From contig NC_135566.1 of NCBI RefSeq assembly GCF_964340395.1, positions 2,000,001 to 2,064,000 of the forward strand: a stretch of DNA of 64,000 nucleotides, read 5' to 3'. Both the position numbers and the translations under genes were made by a program. The first letter of the stretch is position 1. Each line of letters begins with the position of its first letter. Positions 33,501 to 47,759 of the stretch are shown piece by piece. Below the pieces are notes generated by a model that saw only the letters and a program-made list of their open reading frames with translations, did not search any database and was not told the origin of the DNA. The stretch is from Glandiceps talaboti. Its lineage: Eukaryota > Hemichordata > Enteropneusta > Spengelidae.

Positions 33501-36500
33501 TTGTCTTCGTTTTCTGTACTGGTCGCTTTAATTGGGGACTGAAACTGGTCACTTTCTTCATTGGACTGGTCTCTAGTAGGGGACTGAGAGTGGTCATCCT
33601 CTCCTGAAGACAACGTGTCTTCGGATTTAATTGGTTCGCGTTCTGAACTGACCACTTTTACAGGGGACTGAGACTGGTCACTTTCTTCTTCAAACTTTGT
33701 AGGTTCGTCATCTGTAATGGTCACTTTTACAGGGGATTGAGACTCGTAACGCTCTTCTTTGGAGACACTGTCTTTGGACTCGATGGGTTCATTTTGTTTA
33801 CTAGTCACTTCAACAGGTGGCTGTGACAGGTCGCTCACTTCTTGTGATATGTTGTCTTCAAACTTATTTGGTTCAGTCTCTGTCTGTGTAGCGTCTTCAG
33901 GACTTTGCAACTGGCTATTCTGAGGTTCGGTCATCCCGTCATTGCGCTCAGACTGGTCAATTTGCGTATTACTATCATCATCAAATACTTGACTGGACTT
34001 GGAGTTACCAGGCTTTTCTTGCACAGCCGATTCTCTTTCAACATTTTCAGTTAATGATTCATCGCCACATTGTGTTTCACTAGATGACTCGTGTTGATCA
34101 GCTGACGCTTTTGGAGTATTGACTTCAACACATGAACCAGTTTCTCTTTTCGCAGTAACCTCACCAACAACAGATGCACACTTCAATTCACCGTCGATAT
34201 CTTTATGCATATGTTCGTTATCTTTAGTTATATTGATAATCCCTATTATTTCATCTTTTGCACGTACACTTTGCGTCAGATCTTTCTCAAGCTGCGTTTC
34301 TTTATAGCCCTCTTTGGCATCTTCGTTAACGTTTTCAGTTCTATTTTTTGTCGGGTTTATCTCTACTTGTTCAGTTCTGTTATCTGTGGTAGTTTCTATA
34401 CATTCAGTTGCCGTCTTCTGTTCATTATCAAAACCTACAGGGCTGATGATATCTTGGGTACTGTTGTTAGCCATGTTGTTCAAATCTTCAACGACTGTAT
34501 GACTGGTGCCGCTACTTTCAGTAAGACCAGGCTTATTGGAATCGATAGTTGCGGTGTCACATTTTTGTACTTGGTTCCCCTGACAACTTGTATTTTCATT
34601 TGAAGTATCATCTGCATCATCGACTCCCGTGTTTTCTCGCGATAGTGCCCTAGGTTCCTGGGAATCACACGTGGTAGGAAACTCAGTAACCACATCGTTT
34701 GTTTCATCAGTATCATCGTTATGAGTTGACCGTTTTTCATTCACTTCTTGCATGCCAGTAATACCAGACGTGTCCGCGACCACCATCTCAGACATAGTAT
34801 GTCTTGCTGAATCTAGGGAGGCAGCGGAATTTGACGATTCGTGGTCCTTATGTTGAGCAGTAAGAACGTTCGTCTGTTGTTCGCAACCAGTAGACGCTTG
34901 GCAAGATTCATTCAATACTAATTCCGATCCCATATCGGTCATTCCTGGATTAACTGTATCAGATTGAGTATCATCGGCTTGCTTATCTTCGTTCGGTATT
35001 TCACTCCTATTTTTTGTTTCATCTTCGTCAGCTGAAATTACATGTACACAAGTATTTCGGTTCTCCTTGGTGACATTGATATTTTCATCACCATGCACAA
35101 CAGCACTGGATTGCACATCATTAATATGTTTGATCAACTCACCAACTTTTTCTACAACTTCACCTACGCCATCGTCAACTTTTCTCTCATTTATAGGCTC
35201 TTCGTAAATTCCAGGATCCAGCGATGGAATTTCACTGGATTGTTGTGATCCCAAATCAGTGGCAGTCATATCTTGTCCGATGTTTTCAGTTTCATGACTG
35301 ACAGTTATGCATTCACTGATACCACTACCTGTAGGCACTGCAGACATACGTTCGTTTCCCGTACCTTGATCAACGTTATTACCGCTACTAACCATGTTTT
35401 CAACAAGTATAGAATTCATACCACTTTCTTTTGAAAATTTATCATTCTTGCAAACTTTACTGTCATTGTCATTACCATCTTGATTTTCTGCATGGAGTAT
35501 GGGGTCAGTGTCAGTTTTCTCCATGGTGTTGTCGGATTTCGAAATCTCTACATTATTCTCTGCATTATCTTGGAAGTCTTGGCCTTTCATATCAGGCGTG
35601 CTACGAACACCGTCATCTTCATTGCGATATGATGGTGGAATCACCTGTTGTGCCTTGCCCTTTTGATTGGATGGTGAAATCGACTGTTCTTCTTCGGCTT
35701 TTTGATTGGATGGCGGAACCGGGGGCGGGGCCACCTTTTCTTCTTGACCCTTTTCATTGGATGGTGTAACCAACTTTTCTTCTTGTGATTGTGCCTTTTC
35801 GCCTTCTCCAGATACCCTAGCCAAAATAGCGTTAACAAAGTCATCTACTTCATCTACTTCGTCGTCCTCATCAACCTTTCCTCTTCCCTGTGACCCACTC
35901 TCAAACTGTACATCTTGATCTGGTTTTGACTCTATAGTAGATTGCAGACTTTGATTGGTTACCACATTATCATTCCTGGCAACTGATGCCTCGCCTTTGT
36001 CACTACTGATAACACATTTCGTTGATTCTTCGTGTTGTTCTGTTAGAGCAAATTATAAAATCAATATACAAGCATTGGTAGTAAATATTTTAAACTTATA
36101 GTCAGTCACATATGTATGCTGGCCAAGTATATACATTGGTCGTCAATGAAATTGTTTACTTTCAAACATCAATATAAATAAGGTCTTTCCGAATGATGTA
36201 TTTAATCAAGTTTCATGAATTTTTAAAATACTGCTAGGAGAGGTCAAATGCGTTAATTCATAAAACTGTCACCGGATGACTGCAATAAACCCCTTACTTA
36301 TCCCTTAAACGAAGAAGTTGGAAATATTTTCAAAGAGATATGAAGGAGGGACTTTATTGAATAAAAACTGCACGAGTTTGTTAATGTACAAAGCATTGTT
36401 ATCAAGGCTGTTTTATAGAAAGTAGCGTTTTCTAAAAGGCCATGATGAAAATATTCAGGTCGAGTTGAGTCATCGCAACATCTTCTTATTGCAACACAAA

Positions 36501-39204
36501 GAAGTAATTTATAAATCTATCATGTAAAAAATTCATTGCTGAGTGTAATACGGTATGTCTGTTCTGAATGGTAGTTGGTAAAGTTTGTAAATATATTACA
36601 GTAGACGATCGTCGATCATATTGAAGGAAACTTCATTACCTTCTGAATCAGTATTTGACAATTGTGTACAATTGGCCTAGTAAAACGTTTGGTGCAAAGT
36701 CAGTATTTGACAATTGTGTACAATTGGCCTAGTAAAACGTTTGGTGCAAAGTCAGTATTTGACAATTGTGTACAATTGGCCTAGTAAAACGTTTGGTGCA
36801 AAGTCAGTATTTGACAATTGTGTACAATTGGACCTAGTAAAACGTTTGGTGCAAAGTCAGTATTTGACAATTGTGTACAATTGGACCTAGTAAAACGTTT
36901 GGTGCAAAGTCAGTATTTGACAATTGTGTACAATTGGACCTAGTAAAACGTTTGGTGCAAAGTCAGTATTTGACAATTGTGTACAATTGGCCTAGTAAAA
37001 CGTTTGGTGCAAAGTCAGTATTTGACAAGTGTGAACAATTGGCCTAGTAAAACGTTTTGTGCAAAGTCAGTATTTGACAATTGTGTACAATTGGCCTAGT
37101 AAAACGTTTGGTGCAAAGTCAGTATTTGACAATTGTGTACAATTGGCCTAGTAAAACGTTTGGTGCAAAGTCAGTATTTGACAATTGTGTACAATTGGCC
37201 TAGTAAAACGTTTGGTGCAAAGTCAGTATTTGACAATTGTGTACAATTGGCCTAGTAAAACGTTTTGTGCAAAGTCAGTATTTGACAATTGTGTACAATT
37301 GGCCTAGTAAAACGTTTGGTGCAAAGTCAGTATTTGACAATTGTGTACAATTGGCCTAGTAAAACGTTTGGTGCAAAGTCAGTATTTGACAATTGTGTAC
37401 AATTGGCCTAGTAAAACGTTTGGTGCAAAGTCAGTATTTGACAATTGTGTACAATTGGCCTAGTAAAACGTTTGGTGCAAAGTCAGTATTTGACAATTGT
37501 GTACAACTGGCCTAGTAAAACGTTTGGTGCAATGTCAGTATTTGACAATTGTGTACAATTGGCCTAGTAAAACGTTTGGTGCAAAGTCAGTATTTGACAA
37601 TTGTGTACAATTGGCCTAGTAGTAAAACGTTTGGTGCAAAGTCAGTATTTGACAATTGTGTACAATTGGCCTAGTAAAACGTTTGGTGCAAAGTCAGTAT
37701 TTGACAATTGTGTACAATTGGCCTAGTAAAACGTTTGGTGCAAAGTCAGTATTTGACAATTGTGTACAATTGGCCTAGTAAAACGTTTGGTGCAAAGTCA
37801 GTATTTGACAATTGTGTACAACTGGCCTAGTAAAACGTTTGGTGCAAAGTCAGTATTTGACAATTGTGTACAATTGGCCTAGTAAAACGTTTGGTGCAAA
37901 GTCAGTATTTGACAATTGTGTACAATTGGCCTAGTAAAACGTTTGGTGCAAAGTCAGTATTTGACAATTGTGTACAATTGGCCTAGTAAAACGTTTGGTG
38001 CAAAGTCAGTATTTGACAATTGTGTACAATTGGCCTAGTAAAACGTTTGGTGCAAAGTCAGTATTTGACAATTGTGTGCAATTGGCCTAGTAAAATGTTT
38101 GGTGCAAAGTCAGTATTTGATCACTGAGTATCATAATTTTAAACGGTTACATGAACTACAAACGTTGTTTTACTTGCAAAAAAGGAATCTAGGTCACTAG
38201 GTCATAAAAGCTGTACGCACAACTGAATAATAAATATAGAACTCACCAATATCCACTTTTGTGCTAAAACTTAAATCTGATTCATCTCGTTGTTCCTTTC
38301 CACTATTTTCTTTTTCTCCTTTAATATCTTTCTTGTCATGCGTAATTTCGTTTCCAGATGTCAGTCTTGCATCTCCACAGCCTGTTTCTAATATACCAGA
38401 ATCCTTACTTGGTTGGCTTATCATTTCTCCAGGGCTCTTCTGCTTTCCGAGTGTGTGACCTATAATTGCGCCACTAATAGTAACAGGTATAGCACGTTTT
38501 TGGTACTTTTCACTATATGTGTCACAAAGAATGGCGTTCCGTTCATTTCCATTAGTATCCGAGTTCATACTAGAATTAGTGCTACTTTGCATTTGAAGTG
38601 TACTGTTCACAAGATTCGAATTTTCGAAGTCACCACATGTGGCGCTTGGAACTGGATTTGTTGGCGCGTTTTCTTCAGTAGCTGCTTTACCGTTTATCGC
38701 GGGAGTGGTGGTCAAATAAGTGCGTTCGACTGCTCCTTCCTTAGGTGAGGTATTCATTAAAGCCTCCGTCGCAAATGCATTTTCATTTTCGACAAATACT
38801 GTCGAACTCTCATCATGTAACATTAGTGGTGCTAATTCGTTATCTACATCGGATCCTGAATTTACACTTGGTCGTTTATAGTTTCTCGTATTTTGTTCTA
38901 AAAGTGGGAAACTTTCAAGCCCAGTGTGCTCTGTATCCGCATAATCATTGCCATTTTGAATTCCAGGGTCTAGGTCGCTCACAAAATCTTCAAGTTCAAT
39001 AGTTTCGTCGACATCATCTGTCGTTGATGTTTGTCCTCGGTTTCGTGCCATCAATTTTGACGGTGATGGCCGTTTGTCCATTTCTTCAACATTCGGCTCA
39101 ACTTTGCTTGACTTTGCACCACAACACTTTGACCCCATGTCAGTATCACCGGTATTCGACACACTACTTGTGTCATACGTATCCTGGCTACTATTTTTGC
39201 TCAT
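27499..39204 (-). CDS. Large acidic low-complexity protein with C-terminal KH domain
   Basis: Five exons join in phase: 39204-38247, 36039-30075, 29120-29027, 28258-28165 and 27563-27499 (7176 nt, 2391 aa). About 2300 residues are Glu/Asp/Ser/Thr/Asn-rich and probably disordered. They include about 13 diverged copies of a 35-39 residue repeat (core SQSPVKVTS, EPTKSEDSVSKEESDQ) at roughly 1035-1420, short SADNQVN repeats near 1431-1462, and basic patches (KKRRRKPRKKRE near 1908, ARKKKKKKS near 2221). The last 70 residues form a KH RNA-binding domain with EFPYPARSIPKLIGRK, the GRKG loop and KNIRQIAGRTGTIITN. I know no family with this architecture; a distant A-kinase anchor protein 1 relation is conceivable but that protein has a Tudor domain, absent here. 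Role unknown, RNA binding inferred. A further 5' exon remains possible. Confidence 0.85.
28165..28258 (-). CDS. KH gene exon 4 (centre of KH domain)
   Basis: Acceptor GATTTTACTAG, donor GAAG|GTATAG. Encodes GKNIRQIAGRTGTIITNRPS, then DIKEFHIVRVE. It supplies the second Gly of GxxG, helix B and the following strand. Confidence 0.9.
28655..28726. repeat. Graded pentamer repeat AAACA to AACGT
   Basis: Pentamers change in steps from left to right: AAACA, AAGCA, AACGC, AACGT, with TATCGT near the end. In KH gene intron 3. Confidence 0.9.
29027..29120 (-). CDS. KH gene exon 3 (start of KH domain)
   Basis: Acceptor TCTCATTCACAG. Encodes TDASKGLQQSGKYVTEFPYP, then ARSIPKLIGRK. The donor is AAAG|GCAAGT, a GC-AG type intron in an otherwise ideal consensus, and it cuts the GRK|G loop in phase 0. 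Confidence 0.9.
30075..36039 (-). CDS. KH gene exon 2 (5965-nt acidic exon)
   Basis: Acceptor TTGCTCTAACAG, donor GAAAG|GTAATT. Read through, the frame would meet a TAA two bases past the donor, so an unspliced transcript would end here without the KH domain. Frame continuity with exons 1 and 3 is exact. Confidence 0.92.
32740..33905 (-). repeat. Coding repeat of about 105-117 bp, about 13 diverged copies
   Basis: Each copy encodes a variant of SQSPVKVTSxENEPTKSEDS followed by VSKEES. Copies are well diverged in DNA while the Ser-Pro and acidic pattern is kept, which argues for an old, selected protein repeat. Confidence 0.85.
36040..36645. other. KH gene intron 1, left part, nothing recognised
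   Basis: Unremarkable AT-rich intron. Confidence 0.6.
36649..38119. repeat. 52-bp minisatellite, about 28 copies
   Basis: Unit: CAGTATTTGACAATTGTGTA, CAATTGGCCTAGTAAAACGT, TTGGTGCAAAGT. Copies are nearly identical. Each holds the dyad ACAATTGT-GTACAATTG. It fills most of KH gene intron 1. Confidence 0.98.
38247..39204 (-). CDS. KH gene exon 1 (first coding exon)
   Basis: Begins MSKNSSQDTYDTSSVSNTGD and ends STKVDI at the donor G|GTGAGT. Ser/Asn/Asp-rich with acidic clusters (DDVDETIELEDFVSDLD). An in-frame stop upstream was not established, and TACAG lies just before the ATG, so an untranslated or longer 5' exon may be joined here. Confidence 0.85.
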
Positions 39205-40083
39205 ATCTGTATTTTAGTAATTTTTTACGTTTTCCCCCTTTACAAAATGAATCGCCAAACTGCAATATGTACATATATATAATATTTGATAAAGTGATCA
39301 AATATCAATAATTCTGTCGAGACTCACAAGTACAAATATTCCACTAGAAGACGTAAAATCGAACTTGTTCTCTAACGATGTCTGCAATGAAATAAAAAAA
39401 ACTTTTAGAAGGGAGTCACAGAAGCTTTTCTACAGGGCATACAATTGCAAGGCGGTCAAATTTTTTTCGCCTGAAAGCCGTTTGTCGTAAAAGTCAAAAG
39501 TAAACTGCCAGCCTCTTTACGGCAATGATAGTACGCTCTCTTTACGGCAATGGTAGTACACTCTCGCTAAAGCAGAAATTACTGTGGCTTCCGAAAATGA
39601 TGACAAGGATAAGGACTATGACTAGACGCTATGAAAACCAACATTCAATTTTATCACGTGCTGGAATGTTACGCATGACTGTATCTGTCAGTACTACTTT
39701 AAAGAGCCGTATATGATTCCTGGTCATATGACCTTCAGTAAAGTGTATAAAATGCCATTACTTCGGTATAGTTGGAAATTGATATTCTCACCAATACTGA
39801 ATACAATACATGTACTATGAATACACACTACTTGGTTCGCAATTTATAATCATTTTTGTTGTTTGGGTTTGACTTATTGTTATTAACTCTAATATATTGT
39901 GTAGGTACGAATTATTATGAAGTTGCGGACTAATAAGAAAATTAATTGTTTGGAAAAACAATTTGACAACATACGTCGCATATTTTCAGGCTGTCGGTAT
40001 GAAAGATAATGCAGCAGACATCACGTGTTTAACGCGTGTACAAATTAAGGCCTGTAATACCGAGCACAAATATTTCAACGTGT
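39205..40083. other. 5' flank or first intron of the KH gene
   Basis: Contains a 27-bp tandem pair (CTCTTTACGGCAATG, about 39512-39560). No conserved exon was recognised. Confidence 0.5.
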
Positions 40084-40220
<137 letters not shown>

Positions 40221-40248
40221 GTTTTGGTAGTACTGGAACTCTTTCTTG

Positions 40249-40291
40249 GTTGTAACTCGGAGTTTCACGCATGGCGCGATCATCAGACAAG
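40249..40291 (-). ncRNA. Hammerhead ribozyme-like motif, minus strand
   Basis: Mirror copy in the left arm of the palindrome. Same core, with a four-pair stem I (TTGT/ACAA) because the central base differs. Confidence 0.5.
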
Positions 40292-40333
40292 TTGTCTGAT
40301 GATCGCGCCATGCGTGAAACTCCGAGTTACAAC
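40291..40333 (+). ncRNA. Hammerhead ribozyme-like motif, plus strand
   Basis: Order: GTTGT (stem I), CTGATGA core, TCGC-loop-GCGT (stem II with CGC/GCG), GAA core, ACTC-C-GAGT (very short stem III), T at the cleavage position, ACAAC (stem I partner of GTTGT). Stem III with a one-base loop would need dimer folding, as reported for retroelement hammerheads. Predicted by eye only. Confidence 0.55.
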
Positions 40334-40419
40334 CAAGAAAGAGTTCCAGTACTACCAAAACTATTACGCTCTGCCACTGCGGTATAGAGCACTGTCTTAG
40401 CAGATTGATACTCACCGAG

Positions 40420-41556
<1,137 letters not shown>

Positions 41557-41800
41557 CTTACAAGTGATGGTGTCGTTGTACGAACAGTTGAAATGCCGTA
41601 ACAGGATCGACCAAACCGCCAGAAATGCTGTATGACATTCAGCTAGAGCGCGTCATCGCCACAGACATCAACGCTGTGGCTGTCTCGACGCTTTCCCTAG
41701 CATATCACCCCACGTGTCCCCCGATAACCTCTCAACGCGGCGCATGCATATCAGCGAGACATGCTTTGCATACTTGTGCTAGGGCAAGTTTGACGATGGG
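41557..41800 (-). promoter_or_regulatory. Candidate untranslated first exon and promoter of the KH gene
   Basis: A minus-strand donor TGTAAG|GTAAGC ends at 41557, and the preceding 200 bp is clearly richer in CpG (GCGTCGAGAC, GCGGCGCATGC) than its surroundings. It has stops in all relevant frames, so it would be non-coding. Joining it to the TACAG at 39207 is a guess. Confidence 0.35.
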
Positions 41801-43576
41801 TTTAGGTTTCTACTAATAGCTCCGTCAATGTACGTGCTCTACAGTCCGTGAATGGTATGTATTTGCTGGAACGTGACGATGAAATGTTATATGGCAGATG
41901 TTAATGTCTTGTCGATGTTTAAGAGGAAATGTAGACATGTTAATTATTGATATGAAAATATGGCCAGCACTGGTAATAATAGGACAGACGTATTAATATG
42001 ATAATGTACCAAGGGAACGATAAAGATATTGATATATTACTTGTCTGGAAACTCTAGAAATTACACAGGCGCTTGTGATCTTGTATATGCTTATAATAAA
42101 TAATCACTGTGTAGACGTCTTTGACAGGTTGCGATTGGCCAATGATTTTAGTCTACATAGCTTTGCATGCCTTGATTATCAATAAACGACATTGATATTA
42201 TCAATAACGTATCTATATCCAAGTTCACAAGTGCCTGTGGTGAAATGGCATGTACGCGGCATATATAAATTTTGAAAGTAATAATCTTTTCTCCTGTAAT
42301 AAGATGTCTCGGCTATGACTCATTTATACGTTGGAAATAAACTGATTTATTTTTATAGTTACTAAAAGAATCTGTCTTACATAAATCGTTACTGCAAACC
42401 ACTCAGATATTTTACTTGAATTTGTAAAGAGATTAGGCCTACTCAGGGGTGGGGTGAGGGTCGAACACATAGTCTTAGTCTAGAGCGCTGAGAGTTTTAT
42501 ATCAGGATTTGTCACGTGATATTGTAATTATCACATTGTGATCAATTGTGTCACCCAAGTGGGATTCAAGTTACATATTACATGCGGTGTTATGTTAAGA
42601 ATGTTTTCAATTATGAATTGAAATGAGCAGTGATGGTGAAACACTCAAAATACAGGAAATTACATTCCGATAGTCTAAAAGTCACTATACATATTACGTA
42701 TTTTAATTCCAGAGATGTTTCCACAATGGTGATTTCTGTGACATGGAGCAAATTAAAATTGAAAATCTCGCCTAATAATTTTTTTTCTCTTTCTCTGAAC
42801 ATTGCGATGAGGAACGATGTTTAATATTGGATGGATGGAGATCAGCGATGTGTAACTTCAATTTAGTTTTTATTAATTTACTTTCATATCTAATTCAACC
42901 GGTTGTAATGTTTTATGTTATGTATTTTTTTTTCTAAGAGGAGATTTTACCATCATGCAATTCTGCGCGTTAGATCGCGTTTACACCAGATTATACCATC
43001 CCAAGTGTACAATGTGTTATCACAGTCACCTAAATGGTGTTATACGGTCCAAAGTTATTAAACAACATAGTATTTAGTTTTTAAAATGTTTTAGGTTCGT
43101 GTCCGAAAGTTGAAAACATAAATACACTCTTTGTCATAAAAGCTTAGCAATTGGCTATTTGAGATACACACAATCCTTGTTTGAGACACACACAATACAT
43201 TGTCAATCACGTTGGGGAGTGTTCGAAAGGGTACTAACATAAGATGGACAGAAATCCATTCTTTTCAACATGACGTCATGATCATGAATGACGTAATACC
43301 ATTGTAATTGACAAGAACAATAATATGAAGGAACGAAATTTTACTGATTTTAAGTGACGAGAAAAATTCACAATTGGCTTGTTAGTTGATTAGTTTGGGT
43401 TTGTTTGTGAGTTGGTTAGTTTGGATATGTTATGAAATAATCGGCGTACCAATGTTTTTGTTTTTGTTTTAAACATCAGAGTTACGTGTAAGTACAACTC
43501 TATCATTTCATAAAATTAGTACACTGAATTAATAATGTACTTGTAAACTGAACTAATAGTGGAAAAGAGGTCTTCA
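41801..43576. other. Intergenic, no gene seen
   Basis: Nothing was recognised. Confidence 0.5.
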
Positions 43577-43770
43577 CTTTAATGCTGCTCCAGCTGCAGA
43601 ACGTTTAAAATTTTTTTTAGGTACAATAACTTACTCGTAATATCGTACACCGAGGACAGTATTGCATCACCTGTGGTTATAAACGTATTTTTTCTTAGTA
43701 GCTGTATACATGATAAATAAAATCAAAGTGATTTTGGGGTCAGAGTCCGCACCCAAAAATCAAAAAACGA
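43577..43770. mobile_element. Dispersed element, family B copy 2
   Basis: GCTGCTCCAGCTGCAGAACG at the left and GTCCGCACCCAAAAATCAAA at the right match landmarks of 11507-11720, the right one in inverse form. Highly diverged. Confidence 0.35.
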
Positions 43771-44700
43771 TTTCGACCTGTTTCTGTACTGCTTATGGAT
43801 AATATCGACCACTGAATTGAATTAACATGTATACAATGTCTAATTATTTCCAGTGGTTGTCAGGTCGAAACACGATACTCAAGTTATAACTGGTACTGTA
43901 GCAGTTTTAACATGGTGACAGATTCAAAACCGAGCTTTCGCTCAAGAGTTAAACTTACCACTGTACTACCTACAAATAGTGTTTATAACTAATTAACAGA
44001 TACAATGTTTTTATTGGTAATTGACCAATTTCTAGTGGATAGATCGTTGGTTATTTTTTTTTAATGTCACAATTGCGCGCAGGTAATGCAGGACAAAGTT
44101 ATAATTGTGTTAAACTCATTAGGGAGATGAGTCAGTATGATGATCGGAGCATATCTTATACCGTTTTATCTGTACTACCATGTCACGTCAGCACCAAGTA
44201 CGTAGTATGTAGTCTTTCTAACGTTACCATGGCCAGGCTTGGAAATGTTTGTACAGTGTAATAAACTCTTACGAGATACTTCGGAGATTGAGGTGGACGC
44301 AATGATCAGGTGAGAGGGATAAATTCGTAAATTTGATTTTGCAACCAACTGTTTATGAATCGAATGAACGGTATTGGGAATTGCAATAGGTATGACAACT
44401 AGTGATAGGACATAAGCTACCGTATGAGTTGATTTCACATGTCATTTTCAGGCCACACCTTTGTATACATACATATTTGTAACATCGAAACAAAGAATTG
44501 GCCTTTGAGGGCGCTGTGATGGAACAGAAGTAGGCTACTCTTTGTGAAAAGGTGTATACGCTCCAATAGAAAAGTCACGCATTCGGACGTGAGACCTTTG
44601 ATACACGTCCAGAGGAATGAATTCGAAGATGGTATATTGTTAACGTTGTTACTTGACATGCGGTAGAAGCAGCAATACGCGTGTAGTTACCACAATACAA
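43771..44700. other. Intergenic upstream of the dynein light chain cluster
   Basis: No gene was recognised. The promoter of the first light chain gene should lie near 44600-44750. Confidence 0.45.
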
Positions 44701-44799
44701 TAACCGACGAATCGCTTTTTCTAGTACGGACTGTTTTCTGTTCAGCTTTTAGAGTGTCCCTCCCTGTCTTCGACAACCAAAGCGTATTTGAGCAAATCG
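44700..44799 (+). other. 5'UTR exon of dynein light chain gene 1 (start approximate)
   Basis: Ends at the donor AAATCG|GTAAGTG. The intron 44800-44909 closes with TACTTTTACAG. The border and intron sequence are similar to gene 2 (AATCG|GTGAGTG), showing the 5'UTR intron was duplicated with the gene. Confidence 0.65.
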
Positions 44800-45021
44800 G
44801 TAAGTGTATATCCTTTATTGTATGATAGTTACTGTAATTCAGATGTGTTTTTTTAACCGTCATATAGCTAATTGTTACATTTTGTATTTATTTGTATGTA
44901 CTTTTACAGCATTGGCACCACGCCAATAGAAAGTTATTGGAGTTGAAGCGGACGCTTGCTTTCTCTGTTAGCAAGTCTCTCAGATCTTCTATCGTCAAGA
45001 ACGTAGAAATCGCCCTATGGT

Positions 45022-45285
45022 ATGGCGAACAAACAAGTAACCATCGGTAACGTTGACATGCCGGATGAAATGAAGTATTATGCCATCCAATGTGCTTTGG
45101 AGGCCATGGAAACGGGTCAAGACGAAAGAGAAATTTCTTTCCACATCAAGAGACAGTTTGACAAGAAGTACAAGCCAGCATGGACATGTGTCGTTGGAAA
45201 AAGTTTTGGCTGCTACCTGACACACCACACTAAGAGATACATGTACTTTTTTATTGGCAACCGCGGTATATTGATTTTCAAGTGA
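45022..45285 (+). CDS. LC8-type dynein light chain, divergent paralogue 1
   Basis: An 87-aa single-coding-exon member of the DYNLL family, which dimerises and binds short linear motifs in dynein intermediate chain and many partners. It begins MANKQVTIGNVDMPDEMKYY. Family blocks IKRQFDKKYKPAWTCVVGK, SFGCYLTHHTKR and YMYFFIGNRGILIFK align without gaps to canonical DYNLL1. It lacks the final Ser-Gly, so the C-terminal phosphoserine of DYNLL1 is missing, and it has Cys at the position before Tyr of the GSYVTHET motif. A second ATG at 45017, out of frame, opens a seven-codon upstream frame overlapping the start. Tandem partner of the gene at 47972. Confidence 0.95.
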   Translation: MANKQVTIGNVDMPDEMKYYAIQCALEAMETGQDEREISFHIKRQFDKKYKPAWTCVVGKSFGCYLTHHTKRYMYFFIGNRGILIFK

Positions 45286-47153
<1,868 letters not shown>

Positions 47154-47448
47154 TTAAAGCGGACTGTATGAAAAGCCTTTGGTACACACAACTTTAAAGA
47201 CTGGTCATTCTGAGTTCAATATCCAACGATTACTACAGAGATTGTATATGAAAGGGACAAGGGAGTTCTTTTGTAGTCTGTGCGTTCTTAGGTTCTGAAC
47301 CCGCGATCCGAGTAATGATTTTGAGTGTCCTTACCCAGAATTCAAATGATGATAAAGTTGAAAAAGATCACTTTTTTGGTTTTCCTCTTTTTCCTGATTT
47401 TTGCTCGTTGTGTTGATTATTCAAGCTAGTCCCCTTTCTTTCATTACA

Positions 47449-47645
47449 GCGAAAGTGGGTCATTCATTGTGCGTACACTGTTATAAAAGATATAAGGCAA
47501 CGTACACTTTACGCTCCGACTAAAGTTATACAATCAGGTGTGAACCGTGAATACAAATCGCCAGGAGGAGTTGACTGGAACGGTGTTTATTGTTGTTTAT
47601 TGGACACGCAAGAGAGACGTCGATAAAACCTGGTGGTGTGGTTAC
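47449..47645 (+). repeat. Upstream region of dynein light chain gene 2, forward copy of an inverted duplication
   Basis: From GCGAAAGTGGGTCATTC to TGGTGTGGTTAC. Its reverse complement, perhaps 85-90% identical by eye, is at 50363-50566. Probably promoter or 5'UTR sequence, as it ends about 115 bp before the 5'UTR donor. Confidence 0.85.
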
Positions 47646-47759
47646 CAGCTTTTCAATACATCACAACTAAGCTTATATTTACAGGCTGTTGTCTGTCGAA
47701 GTGTTACCGTCAAATGTAACGTTTACATTGGCAACCAAAGTGGTTTTTTTTAGCAATCG
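47646..47759 (+). other. 5'UTR exon of dynein light chain gene 2 (start approximate)
   Basis: Ends AGCAATCG|GTGAGTG. The intron 47760-47868 closes TTTATTTACAG. Confidence 0.6.

Larger units (their letters stand above)
40221..40361. mobile_element. Perfect 141-bp palindrome, probable Penelope-like element remnant
   Basis: Two 70-bp arms around a single central G (40291), TA tracts outside. The arms read GTTTTGGTAGTACTGGAACT inwards to GATCATCAGACAA. Each strand contains a hammerhead-like fold, a known feature of the terminal repeats of Penelope-like retroelements. Could also be partly an assembly artefact. Confidence 0.6.

Noticed and set aside
30103-35769. Plus-strand reading frames opposite the large acidic exon
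   Set aside because: Antisense shadows of a long gene with biased composition; no family resemblance, and the minus frame joins to a KH domain.
36649-38119. CRISPR array
   Set aside because: Units are contiguous 52-bp tandem copies with no spacers, in a eukaryotic intron.
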